A stretch of 64,000 bases of DNA, from positions 62,001 to 126,000 of the forward strand of contig JBLXDU010000002.1 of the NCBI GenBank assembly GCA_048263775.1, in the 5' to 3' direction. The stretch comes from UBA1479 sp048263775. GTDB taxonomy: Bacteria > Pseudomonadota > Alphaproteobacteria > Rhodospirillales > Casp-alpha2. Of this stretch, positions 49,073 to 58,695 are shown one piece after another. Position 1 is the stretch's first letter, and each line of letters begins with the position of its first letter. The notes under the pieces are model-generated. The model saw only the letters and a list, made by a program, of their open reading frames with translations. It ran no database searches and was not told the DNA's origin. Position numbers and translations under genes: made by a program.

Positions 49073-50662
49073 ATGACCGATCTGCGCGAAATCGCCGAAA
49101 ACGCCAATGCCTGGCCCTTTGCCGAGGCCCGCGAGCTGCTGAAACAGCTCGGCGGAAAGCTGCCGGAAAAAGGCTATGTGCTGTTCGAAACGGGCTACGG
49201 CCCGTCGGGCCTGCCGCACATCGGCACCTTCGGCGAGGTCGCGCGCACGACCATGGTGCGCCACGCCTTCGAAATCCTGACCGGCATGCCGACCAAGCTG
49301 TTCGCGTTCTCGGACGATATGGACGGGCTCAGAAAGGTGCCGGAAAACCTGCCCAACCAGGACATGTTGACGGAAAACCTGGGCAAGCCCCTGACCTCGA
49401 TCCCCGATCCCTTCGGCACCCACGAAAGCATGGGCCATCACAACAACGCGCGGCTGCGCGCGTTTCTTGACGGCTTCGGCTTCGACTACGAATTCAAAAG
49501 TTCGACCGAGTGCTACAAGGCGGGGGATTTCGATGCCACGCTGCTGACCCTGCTGCAACGCTATGACGCGGTGATGAAGGTCATCATCCCGACGCTGGGC
49601 GAAGAACGGCGCGTGACCTACAGTCCCTTCCTGCCGGTTTGTCCTAAGACCGGGCGCGTGCTGCTGGCCCCGGTGTTGGAAACCAACCCCGAGGCCGGCA
49701 CCATCGTTTACGAAAACGAAGACGGTGAGAAGGTTGAAACCCCCGTCACCGGCGGCCATTGCAAACTGCAGTGGAAGCCCGATTGGGCCATGCGTTGGAC
49801 GGCGCTGGGCGTCGATTACGAAATGTCGGGCAAGGATCTGATCGAATCCGTGAAGCAGTCGGGCGCCATCTGCCGCATCCTGGGCGGCAAGCCGCCCAAG
49901 GGCTTCACCTACGAGCTATTCCTCGATGAAAACGGCGAGAAGATTTCCAAATCCCGCGGCAACGGCCTGACCATGGAAGAATGGCTGGCCTATGCGCCAC
50001 CGGAAAGCCTGTCCCTGTTCATGTTCCAAAAGCCCAAGACGGCGAAGCGCCTGCATTTCGACGTGATTCCCAAGAACGTCGACGACTATCTGTCGCACCT
50101 CTCCGCCTACCCGGGCCAGGACGACGCGCAGAAGCTGGCCAATCCGGTCTGGCACATCCATTCCGGCAATCCGCCCGCCCCCCAGGCGGCGCTCAGCTAT
50201 TCGATCCTCCTGAACCTCGCGGGCGTGTGCGGGACCGAGGACAAGGACGTGCTCTGGCATTTCATCTCGCGCTACCGCCCGGACCTGACGGCGGAAAACG
50301 CGCCGTTCATCGACGGTCTGGTCGGCACGGCCATCGCCTACTACCGGGATTTCATCAAGCCGGCCAAGGTCTACCGTCCGCCGACGGAAACCGAACGCGC
50401 GGCCCTTCAGGATCTCGCCGATACGCTCAAGGCCATGGACGCGAAGGCCGAAGCCGAAGACTTGCAGACCCAGGTCTACGAGGTCGGCAAGCGTCACGGC
50501 TTCGAGAACCTGCGCGACTGGTTCAAGGCCCTTTATGAAACCCTGCTCGGCCAGTCCCAGGGCCCCCGCATGGGCTCCTTCATCGCGCTTTACGGCGTCA
50601 ATGAAACGGTCACTCTGATCGACCGGGCGCTCAAGGGCGAGGACCTGGCGGCCAGCGCCTGA
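49073..50662 (+). CDS. lysK: Lysyl-tRNA synthetase, class I
   Basis: 529 residues. Class I LysRS, common in archaea and alphaproteobacteria, in place of the usual class II enzyme. The HIGH-like motif is HIGT (49-52) in PSGLPHIGTFGEV; the KMSKS-like motif is KISKSRGN. Between them are AFSDDMDGLRKVPENLP and WRTALGVDYEMSGKDL-type segments of the catalytic domain, followed by the helical anticodon-binding part. It charges tRNA-Lys. The gene is in line with rsmE and gshA. Confidence 0.96.
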   Translation: MTDLREIAENANAWPFAEARELLKQLGGKLPEKGYVLFETGYGPSGLPHIGTFGEVARTTMVRHAFEILTGMPTKLFAFSDDMDGLRKVPENLPNQDMLTENLGKPLTSIPDPFGTHESMGHHNNARLRAFLDGFGFDYEFKSSTECYKAGDFDATLLTLLQRYDAVMKVIIPTLGEERRVTYSPFLPVCPKTGRVLLAPVLETNPEAGTIVYENEDGEKVETPVTGGHCKLQWKPDWAMRWTALGVDYEMSGKDLIESVKQSGAICRILGGKPPKGFTYELFLDENGEKISKSRGNGLTMEEWLAYAPPESLSLFMFQKPKTAKRLHFDVIPKNVDDYLSHLSAYPGQDDAQKLANPVWHIHSGNPPAPQAALSYSILLNLAGVCGTEDKDVLWHFISRYRPDLTAENAPFIDGLVGTAIAYYRDFIKPAKVYRPPTETERAALQDLADTLKAMDAKAEAEDLQTQVYEVGKRHGFENLRDWFKALYETLLGQSQGPRMGSFIALYGVNETVTLIDRALKGEDLAASA

Positions 50663-50703
50663 TTCTCAAGCGAATACCCAAGGTAAAATAACCAGCATTG
50701 CGG

Positions 50704-51129
50704 CTAACGCGGGCCTTTCACATTCCTCATGTCAGTGATGGAATATTGGAATGGGATTTCCCAGCAATCCCCAGGTTGGGCCCGGCGAATGTATTTTTGA
50801 ATTTCCGGCCACCAAATCATAAGCATCGCGCTTTTGATGTTTTCGGCTTTTTGCGACCAAGCAGACGAAAAAAAGAAGACGATCATACCGGCTGCTGCTA
50901 GCGCTTCTCGCTCATGGACTCTGCTGCGCATGCGTTTGTCACCCGAGATAATGACTTTTCCACCATCTTCGGCGAAGCGCTTGATCCAAGGTACATCGCC
51001 TTGGCCGGCGCTCTCGGCATATTCTCTAGCAGATACGAATGTTATGCCCTTGTAACTTCCTTCACCCGCCATTGTCGTGAAGACCTTGACGATGCCTTTG
51101 GGCACATGTTCGTCAAATGCCACTTTCAC
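50704..51129 (-). CDS. PIN-like toxin, VapC45 type
   Basis: 141 residues, starting with GTG at 51129 and coupled to the antitoxin stop as GTGA. MKVAFDEHVPKGIV near the start and VIISGDKRMR give acidic positions suited to a PIN ribonuclease site. The size and pairing match the VapC45 type (M. tuberculosis Rv2019). The predicted role is RNA cleavage as the toxin of a toxin-antitoxin pair. GC content is visibly lower than in the neighbours, indicating recent transfer. It lies 41 bases after lysK, on the opposite strand. Confidence 0.8.
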   Translation of the reverse strand: MKVAFDEHVPKGIVKVFTTMAGEGSYKGITFVSAREYAESAGQGDVPWIKRFAEDGGKVIISGDKRMRSRVHEREALAAAGMIVFFFSSAWSQKAENIKSAMLMIWWPEIQKYIRRAQPGDCWEIPFQYSITDMRNVKGPR

Positions 51130-51821
51130 GTTTTTTGTCTGATCGCTTCTTCGAACCTGACTGCTTCATCTACCAGTGGAATTGGGAGGTCGTACCAATG
51201 CGCCACCGTTTCAGCGTCTTTTCCGTCAGCTTTGAAGGAGTCGTAGATCGCAGCAGTTGGTACACCGCTATCGCGTAAAACGGGTTGGCCAAATGCTTTT
51301 TTGGGATCGACCACTACGTGTGGGGCTAATTTACGCCGAGGGTACCATACGGCGGCCTCCCCACTGGGGTTGAACTCAACCCCTTTTTGAAGAGATTGGG
51401 CCATGACTAGGTACATGGCCCAATTTTTCTTTTGGAAATCGTACATTTTAGGGTCGCCAACCTTGTTTGTAACAAGGCCGAAAATTTTCTTCCCATCCGT
51501 TTTGAACATTACATTGGTGGCAAATGGGTGTTCATGGTGCGCGAAATCTCGGGCCTCATCCACGATCGCTCGGATATGATTCACTGAGACTCCCTTACGC
51601 GCGAAATAGCTGATGAATCTGGCCTCCATCAGATTTAAAAAGCCCATCACTAGCCGCTTACCTTGAACACCAACTTGATTATGAATGATTGGCTCACCAC
51701 GCGTATTGGGGTACCCAGCGATCCATCCTCTGACCCGCTGTTGAGACGTCTCGAGAAGACGGGCAGCCTCAGAAACGCTGTAAAGCCCTGTCTCTAGCAT
51801 CCCATAATCACGCTGTTGCAT
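51126..51821 (-). CDS. DUF433-containing antitoxin, VapB45 type
   Basis: 231 residues. A MerR-like helix-turn-helix opens the protein (YSVSEAARLLETSQQRVRGW), and a DUF433 domain closes it (SGVPTAAIYDSFKADGKDAE, then PLVDEAVRFEE). This matches VapB45 (Rv2018, about 240 residues), an antitoxin that binds both the toxin and its promoter. GGGGAG lies five bases before the ATG. The gene precedes its toxin, the usual order. Low GC, and an AT-rich region upstream. Confidence 0.82.
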   Translation of the reverse strand: MQQRDYGMLETGLYSVSEAARLLETSQQRVRGWIAGYPNTRGEPIIHNQVGVQGKRLVMGFLNLMEARFISYFARKGVSVNHIRAIVDEARDFAHHEHPFATNVMFKTDGKKIFGLVTNKVGDPKMYDFQKKNWAMYLVMAQSLQKGVEFNPSGEAAVWYPRRKLAPHVVVDPKKAFGQPVLRDSGVPTAAIYDSFKADGKDAETVAHWYDLPIPLVDEAVRFEEAIRQKT

Positions 51822-51841
51822 TGAGCTCCCCAGTTTTTCTT

Positions 51842-51872
51842 ATAATAGTTGAATTTTTATTACATTAGTCAA
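51842..51872 (-). promoter_or_regulatory. Possible promoter of the toxin-antitoxin pair
   Basis: On the minus strand TTGACT (51872-51867) and TATTAT (51847-51842), but with a long 19-base spacer. It lies in an AT-rich region 20 bases before the antitoxin ribosome site. Confidence 0.35.
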
Positions 51873-51995
51873 GTGGCATATTTCTGGCCAATTTATTCGT
51901 ACCCCTAATGGCGCGGGAAGAAATAGCCCGTTACAGGTCTTATGCCATAACGAGAAAACCTTAAATTCGCGTATGCAGTCGGCGTTGGCAGTTCG

Positions 51996-53429
51996 TTACG
52001 CGCCGGTTCCGCCGACCGTCAGCTGGTTGACCAGCAGCGTCGGCTGGCCGACGCCCACGGGCACGCCCTGGCCGTCCTTGCCGCAGGTGCCGATGCCCGG
52101 GTCCATTTCCATGTCGTTGCCGACCATGCCGACGTGGTTCAACACGTCCTTGCCGTCGCCGATCAGGGTCGCACCCTTCAGGGGGCGGCCGACCTTGCCG
52201 TTTTCAATCTCGTAGGCTTCCGTGCAGGAAAACACGAACTTGCCCGACGTGATGTCGACCTGACCGCCGCCGAAGCTGACGGCGTAGACGCCTTTCTTGA
52301 CCGAGGCCAAAATCTCCTTGGGGTCCTTGTCGCCGCCCAGCATGTAGGTGTTGGTCATGCGCGGCAGGGGCTGGTGGGCGTAGCTTTGGCGCCGCCCGTT
52401 GCCCGTGGGCGCCATGCCCATGAGCCGCGCGTTGGTGCGGTCCTGCATGTAGCCTTTCAGGATGCCGTCTTCGATCAGCACGGTGTTCTCGGCGGGTGTC
52501 CCTTCGTCGTCGATGGTGAGGGAGCCGCGCCGGTCCTGGATGGTGCCGTCGTCGACCACGGTCACACCCTTGGCGGCCACGCGCTCACCCATCAATCCGG
52601 AAAACACGGATGTCTTCTTGCGGTTGAAGTCGCCTTCAAGGCCATGGCCGATGGCTTCGTGCAGCAAAATGCCGGGCCAGCCCGGGCCCAGGACCACGGG
52701 AACCTCGCCCGCCGGGGCGGGGACGGATTGCAGGTTGACCTCGGCCTGGCGGAAGGCTTCGTCGACCACCGCTTTCCAACTGGCGGCGTCCATGTAGCGT
52801 TCATAGGTGACGCGGCCGCCGACGCCGTAGCCGCCGGTTTCCATGCGGCCGTCCTGTTCCAGCACGACGGAGACGTTCATGCGCACCAAGGGGCGGATGT
52901 CGGCGACCCGATGGCCGCCCGAGCGCAGAATCTGCACCGCCTGCCAATTGCCGAGGATCGAGGCCGAGACCTGGCGCACGCGGGCATCCTTGCCCCGGGC
53001 ATAGGCGTCAATGGCGCGCAGCAGGTCGACCTTTTCCTGAAAATCGACGAGCGCCAGCGGATTGTCTTCCATATACAGCGCCCGGTTGGTGCCGTTCGGG
53101 GCGGCGGCGAGGCTGCCCGTATGGCCCCGGCGCACGGCCTTCACCGTTTCGCCGGCGCGGCCGATGGCGGCTTCCGACAGTTCGGAGGCATGGGAATATC
53201 CCGTGCTTTCCCCAGCGATGGCGCGCAGGCCGAAGCCTTGGGCGGTGTCGAAATTGGCGGTTTTGATCTGGCCGTCGTCGAGCACCAGGCTTTCCGATTG
53301 CCGGTATTCCAGGAACAGCTCTCCGTCGTCCATGCCGGTCAGGGCGTCGTCCAGCATGCCTTGCACGCGGTCCCGGTCCATGCCGGTACGGTTGAAGAAC
53401 AGGTCGTCGGTGGCGGCAAGATCGGTCAT
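51996..53429 (-). CDS. tldD: Metalloprotease TldD
   Basis: 477 residues (E. coli TldD 481). With PmbA/TldE it forms a heterodimeric zinc protease that degrades unfolded peptides and matures microcin-type peptides. The metal site is HEAIGHGLEGD (HExxxH), in LLHEAIGHGLEGD, followed by GRPLKGATLIGDG and GTCGKDGQ near the end. The start is ATG 53429, with AAGGGATGCC upstream; the frame continues into the divergent gene without support. The partner pmbA is in the same window, 8.4 kb away. Confidence 0.96.
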   Translation of the reverse strand: MTDLAATDDLFFNRTGMDRDRVQGMLDDALTGMDDGELFLEYRQSESLVLDDGQIKTANFDTAQGFGLRAIAGESTGYSHASELSEAAIGRAGETVKAVRRGHTGSLAAAPNGTNRALYMEDNPLALVDFQEKVDLLRAIDAYARGKDARVRQVSASILGNWQAVQILRSGGHRVADIRPLVRMNVSVVLEQDGRMETGGYGVGGRVTYERYMDAASWKAVVDEAFRQAEVNLQSVPAPAGEVPVVLGPGWPGILLHEAIGHGLEGDFNRKKTSVFSGLMGERVAAKGVTVVDDGTIQDRRGSLTIDDEGTPAENTVLIEDGILKGYMQDRTNARLMGMAPTGNGRRQSYAHQPLPRMTNTYMLGGDKDPKEILASVKKGVYAVSFGGGQVDITSGKFVFSCTEAYEIENGKVGRPLKGATLIGDGKDVLNHVGMVGNDMEMDPGIGTCGKDGQGVPVGVGQPTLLVNQLTVGGTGA

Positions 53430-53549
53430 GGCATCCCTTGGGGTTAAGCGGCGGGGCGAAGCGGCGACGTTGAAATTTAATGGGCGCGAAACGGCCCTGT
53501 CCTGGTTATATAGGGACCATAGAAGGTATTTTCGAGTATACGGGTGACC

Positions 53550-54854
53550 ATGTTCAAGGAACATCCCCTGCGCCGCGCGCTCGCGGAAGAAATTCACGCC
53601 CGCCCGCCGGCCAATCTGACGGCCCCCGTGCAGGTCTCGCATATCGCGGTGATCTCGGGCGAGGACGGCATGGCGCCCCACGTCGCCCATCTGGAAGCGC
53701 TCTGCAAGCATTTCCGGGTCTCCCCGCCGTCGGCGGACGCGACCCATTTTTCGGCCGAATTGGGCGAAATCGGCTTGAAGTGGGAACGCCATACGGAATT
53801 CTCCACCTTCACCATCATCCGCCCGGGCGCCTTTGCTCAGCCGTTCAAGGGAACGGCCGTGGACGGCCTGCCCAAGGACTGGTTGACGAACCTGCCGGGT
53901 CAGGTCATCGCCGCCTGCCATGTGGCGGTGGAAACGGGCCAGGGCAGCCATCGCACGCCCTCCGACCTGGCCGGGCTGTTCGACAACAATCCGTTGAACG
54001 GCTCCATCGTGTCCGGCGGCAGCGCCTGGTTGTGGACGGATTTCCAGCTTCACTCGGACGGCTTCACCCGGTTCCTTTTCAACGTCGGCGAAATTACCCC
54101 GCCGACCCTGGGCCGCCTGATCCAGCGCATGCTGGAGATCGAGACCTACCGCATGATGGCCATGCTGGCCTTTCCGCTGGCCAAGGAATCACGCCCGCGC
54201 CTGACGGCGGTGGAAACCAAACTGGGCGGTATCATCGCGCGGCTGGGTACGCGCGAAGCGGTCGAGGACGAACGCCAGTTGCTCGATGATCTGTCGGCCC
54301 TGGCCGCCGAGACCGAGGCCGTCAACGTGGCGACTGCCTATCGCTTCGCTGCCGCCCGTGCCTATCACGAACTGATCAAGCGGCGCATGGCGTCCATGCG
54401 CGAGGAACGCATGGAAGGCGTGCCGCCGGCCATGGATTTCCTCGATCGCCGCTTCGCCCCGGCCATGGAATCCTGTGAAAACCTGGCGACGCGGGTGGAA
54501 AGCCTGTCGGGCCGTATTTCGCGCGCGACCTCGCTATTGCGGACCCGGGTCGACGTGGCGCTGGAGGCCCAGAACCGCGACCTTCTGGAATCCATGAACC
54601 GCCGCGCGCGCCTGCAGCTGCGCCTGCAGGAAACGGTCGAAGGGCTCTCCGTCGTCGCCATCAGCTATTACCTGCTGTCGCTGGTGTCTTACCTGGCCAA
54701 GGGGGCAAAGACGGCGGGTCTGTCGCACGTCGACCCCTATGTCGTCGTTCTGGCCGCCTTCGTGCCCGTGGTCATCGGCATCTGGTTCGGCGTCAAACGC
54801 ATGCGCCGGGTGATTTCAAAATCGGCGGACGGCAAGCCGACGCCGGACCTTTGA
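53550..54854 (+). CDS. DUF3422-family membrane protein
   Basis: 434 residues, of the alphaproteobacterial DUF3422 family, function unknown. The N-terminus is PLRRALAEEIHARPPA, a typical opening. A long central helical/coiled-coil stretch (about 260-360) is followed by two membrane helices near the C-terminus (VVAISYYLLSLVSYLAKGA and VVLAAFVPVVIGIWFGVK). The layout is that of a cytoplasmic domain anchored to the inner membrane. ATG 53550 is chosen over the GTG at 53544. It is divergent from tldD. Confidence 0.88.
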   Translation: MFKEHPLRRALAEEIHARPPANLTAPVQVSHIAVISGEDGMAPHVAHLEALCKHFRVSPPSADATHFSAELGEIGLKWERHTEFSTFTIIRPGAFAQPFKGTAVDGLPKDWLTNLPGQVIAACHVAVETGQGSHRTPSDLAGLFDNNPLNGSIVSGGSAWLWTDFQLHSDGFTRFLFNVGEITPPTLGRLIQRMLEIETYRMMAMLAFPLAKESRPRLTAVETKLGGIIARLGTREAVEDERQLLDDLSALAAETEAVNVATAYRFAAARAYHELIKRRMASMREERMEGVPPAMDFLDRRFAPAMESCENLATRVESLSGRISRATSLLRTRVDVALEAQNRDLLESMNRRARLQLRLQETVEGLSVVAISYYLLSLVSYLAKGAKTAGLSHVDPYVVVLAAFVPVVIGIWFGVKRMRRVISKSADGKPTPDL

Positions 54855-54908
54855 CCGCCCGCACCGGTAATCTTTCAGACGGCGTTCAATCGCCCCGCAC
54901 ACGGCCGT

Positions 54909-55364
54909 TCAATGCGCGGCCGCGAAATCCGCCAGCAGTTGCGCGAATTCCTCGGGCGGGGGATATCCCGCATAGCTGCGCCTTGCCGGCGTGTCGGCCC
55001 AGGGCAATTTTTCCGCTGTCATGGTCTCGATGAACGGCTTGGTCCAGACGGGGTCTTGGAACAGGGTCGGGCGGACATTGACCAACTCGGGCAGTGTTGC
55101 GATCCGGGTGAACATCCAGGTTTTGCAGTCCGGACAGAAATAATGGTCCAGGTCGGGGCCCTGGATGCCGCCCTTGACCGGTGTGCCCTTGGTGACCTGA
55201 AAGGCCTCGGCCGGGAACATGGCGGATAGGGAGTAGGCGCTGGCGCTCATGCGTTGGCAGCCCCGGCAATGACAGGCCGACGTCATCACGGCGGGGGCGG
55301 AAACGTCGAACGTGGTATTGCCGCAACGGCAGGCACCTGATAGCGGTGGTTGATCATTTGGCAC
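54909..55364 (-). CDS. GFA-family (glutathione-dependent formaldehyde-activating-like) zinc protein
   Basis: About 151 residues from the GTG at 55364, which has GGAG six bases upstream; an ATG at 55412 has no good ribosome site. Zinc ligands are CRC (Cys12/14), CHCRGC (Cys31/33/36) and CPDC (Cys77/80), the GFA family pattern. Some members were named after a formaldehyde-glutathione condensing enzyme; most are uncharacterised. It lies 78 bases before the SAM-II promoter, on the opposite strand. Confidence 0.88.
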   Translation of the reverse strand: MPNDQPPLSGACRCGNTTFDVSAPAVMTSACHCRGCQRMSASAYSLSAMFPAEAFQVTKGTPVKGGIQGPDLDHYFCPDCKTWMFTRIATLPELVNVRPTLFQDPVWTKPFIETMTAEKLPWADTPARRSYAGYPPPEEFAQLLADFAAAH

Positions 55365-55441
55365 GGTATGCTCCTTCAGTATGCTGGCAACATATCGTGC
55401 GCCACCGTTCATGCCGAGACACTTGCTGGCCCCTTTGGCCC

Positions 55442-55469
55442 TTGACGTTTTCCGGGGCGGCTGTATTTT
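55442..55469 (+). promoter_or_regulatory. metZ promoter
   Basis: TTGACG (55442-55447), a 16-base spacer and TATTTT (55464-55469). Transcription would begin about 55475-55477, exactly at the 5' side of the SAM-II aptamer. Confidence 0.65.
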
Positions 55470-55476
55470 TCAGCTT

Positions 55477-55527
55477 CGTGGTGATTTGTTCGACCAGCTT
55501 GCGGCCACGTTAAAAATCCCGCTAAAC
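55477..55527 (+). ncRNA. SAM-II riboswitch ahead of metZ
   Basis: P1 is CGTGG (55477-55481) and CCACG (55505-55509). The conserved GTGATTTG follows the first arm, GCTTGCGGCC precedes the second, and the aptamer closes with TTAAAAA and CGCTAAA. These are the recognised features of the SAM-II (metA) riboswitch, found almost only in alphaproteobacteria upstream of methionine genes. Its 3' strand CCGCTAAA (55519-55526) is complementary to TTTAGCGG (55558-55565) in the following terminator, so it likely switches between antiterminator and terminator folds. Confidence 0.93.
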
Positions 55528-55544
55528 GGTCTGTGGCGTTCTCG

Positions 55545-55578
55545 CCCTGACCCTTGTTTTAGCGGTCGGGGTTTTTTT
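55545..55578 (+). terminator. Attenuator terminator of the SAM-II riboswitch
   Basis: CCCTGACC (55545-55552) pairs with GGTCGGGG (55564-55571), allowing one wobble, followed by seven T residues (55572-55578). It ends before metZ, so SAM binding should stop transcription early. Confidence 0.85.
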
Positions 55579-55632
55579 ATGGCCGGGCCGAACGGGAATT
55601 CAGCCTGCCTGGAATAATGAAGAGAGCGTGAG

Positions 55633-56838
55633 ATGACTGACGACAACAACAATCCCGAAACCTGGCGCCCGGCGACCCAGATGGTGCGCGGCGGCACCTT
55701 TCGTTCCAATTTCGAGGAAACGTCCGAAGCCATCTTCGCGACCTCGGGTTATGTCTATGCCTCGGCGGAACAGGCGGAACAATCCTTCAAGGGCGAGATC
55801 GAGCGCTACATCTATTCGCGCTACGCCAACCCGACCGTCTGCATGTTCGAACGTCGCATGGCGCTGTTGGAAGGGGCCAAGTTCGGCATGGCCTTCGGCA
55901 GCGGCATGGCCGCCATGTTCGCCTCGCTCGCCAGCTTCGTGAAGGCGGGCGACCGGGTTGTCGCGTCGCGGGCCCTGTTCGGCTCCTGCCTCTACGTGGT
56001 TCAGGACCTTCTCCCGAAATACGGGGTCGAGACGATCCTGGTCGACGGCACGGACCTGGCCCAATGGGAAGCAGCCTTGTCCAAGCCGACCGTCGCCGTG
56101 TTCCTGGAAACGCCGTCGAACCCCTGTCTCGACATTATCGACGTCAAGGCCGTCGCAGACCTGACCCATAAGGCCAGCGGGCGGCTGATCGTCGACAACG
56201 TGTTCGCCACGCCGGTGCTGCAAAAGCCCCTGCAACTGGGCGCGGACATCGTGATGTATTCGACCACCAAGCATGTCGATGGCCAGGGCCGCTGCATGGG
56301 CGGCGCCCTTTTGACCAATGACGAGGAATATTACGCCGATCATCTTGTGCCCTGGATGCGCCATACCGGCCCGGCCATGAGCCCGTTCAACGCCTGGACC
56401 ATGCTGAAGGGGCTGGAGACGATCAACATCCGCGTGCGCCAACACTGCGAGAACGCCCTGGCCCTGGCCGAATTCCTCGAAGGCCAGACAGGCATCGTCA
56501 AGGTGCTCTACCCGGGCCTGAAATCCCATCCGCAGCATGCTCTTGCCATGCAACAGATGTCCGGCGGCTCGACCATGCTGTCGTTCGAATTGGCGGGCGG
56601 AAAGGCGGCTGCGTTCCGCTTCCTCAACGCGCTCAGCCTGGTCGATATTTCCAACAATCTGGGCGACACCAAGTCGCTGACGACCCATCCGGCGACCACG
56701 ACCCATCAGCGCCTGACGCCGGAAGACCGCGCCGCCCTCGGCATCGGCGACGGGCTGATCCGGCTGTCGGTCGGGTTGGAGGACGTCGAGGACCTGAAGG
56801 AAGATTTGGCGCGGGGGCTGAAGGCGGCCAACGGCTGA
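55633..56838 (+). CDS. metZ: O-succinylhomoserine sulfhydrylase
   Basis: 401 residues of the Cys/Met metabolism PLP family. It makes homocysteine from O-succinylhomoserine and sulfide. The PLP lysine is Lys213 in YSTTKHVDGQGR. Other marks are SRYANPTVCMFERRM, FGSGMAAMFASLASF, ETPSNPCLDIIDV and GGSTMLSFEL. The assignment as MetZ rather than MetB or MetC rests on overall similarity and on the SAM-II riboswitch that controls it, since SAM is the end-product signal. The short leader between terminator and ATG holds a 12-codon open frame (55579-55617) without a ribosome site. Confidence 0.93.
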   Translation: MTDDNNNPETWRPATQMVRGGTFRSNFEETSEAIFATSGYVYASAEQAEQSFKGEIERYIYSRYANPTVCMFERRMALLEGAKFGMAFGSGMAAMFASLASFVKAGDRVVASRALFGSCLYVVQDLLPKYGVETILVDGTDLAQWEAALSKPTVAVFLETPSNPCLDIIDVKAVADLTHKASGRLIVDNVFATPVLQKPLQLGADIVMYSTTKHVDGQGRCMGGALLTNDEEYYADHLVPWMRHTGPAMSPFNAWTMLKGLETINIRVRQHCENALALAEFLEGQTGIVKVLYPGLKSHPQHALAMQQMSGGSTMLSFELAGGKAAAFRFLNALSLVDISNNLGDTKSLTTHPATTTHQRLTPEDRAALGIGDGLIRLSVGLEDVEDLKEDLARGLKAANG

Positions 56839-56866
56839 CCCTCTTAGAGGGCAGCCAAGAAAGGGA

Positions 56867-57289
56867 CTACTTCTGTACCCAGGGCAGGCCGTCGACTTTC
56901 CAGCCACCCATGGTGCCGCGGTGATTGGCGCCGTCCTTGTCGCCTTCGAAGCCGGTCAGGATATTGTAGGACTTGGCATAGCCCGCGTCCGTCGCGGCCT
57001 TGGCGGCGGCGATGGAGCGCACGCCCGAACGGCACAGGAACAGCACGGTCGCGTCCTTGTCGGCGACCTGATCTTCCAGATCGTCCGTGAATTCGGGATT
57101 GACGTCACCCTTGGGAAACAGAACCCAGGAAATCATCCGCAATTCCTTGCCCAGGGGCGACAGGTCGGGCAGGCCGACGTAAGCCCATTCCGCATGGGTG
57201 CGCACATCGACCAGCACGGCCTTGGGGTCCTTCTGAAGAAGGTCCCAGGCGTCCTTGGGTGTAATGTCTCCGGCGTATCCGTCAGTCAT
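56867..57289 (-). CDS. Cytoplasmic rhodanese-like sulfurtransferase
   Basis: 140 residues, one rhodanese domain. VLVDVRTHAEWAYVGLP is the typical opening and FLCRSGVRS the active-site loop, with Cys86 as the persulfide carrier and the usual CX4R spacing to Arg91. GFEGDKDGANHRGTMGGWK ends the domain. There is no signal peptide. It sits at the end of the korA-korB-fpr run, 64 bases on, and converges with metZ; a sulfur-supply role is plausible but not shown. Confidence 0.93.
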   Translation of the reverse strand: MTDGYAGDITPKDAWDLLQKDPKAVLVDVRTHAEWAYVGLPDLSPLGKELRMISWVLFPKGDVNPEFTDDLEDQVADKDATVLFLCRSGVRSIAAAKAATDAGYAKSYNILTGFEGDKDGANHRGTMGGWKVDGLPWVQK

Positions 57290-57353
57290 GGAGTGTCGTT
57301 CCTGGTTCGCTCGGCCTGTTCCGAGACGCGGCCCATGTATCGCGCAGCCCGCC

Positions 57354-58664
<1,311 letters not shown>

Positions 58665-58695
58665 CCGTCTTGGTTAACCCCTACCTACGGTAAGG

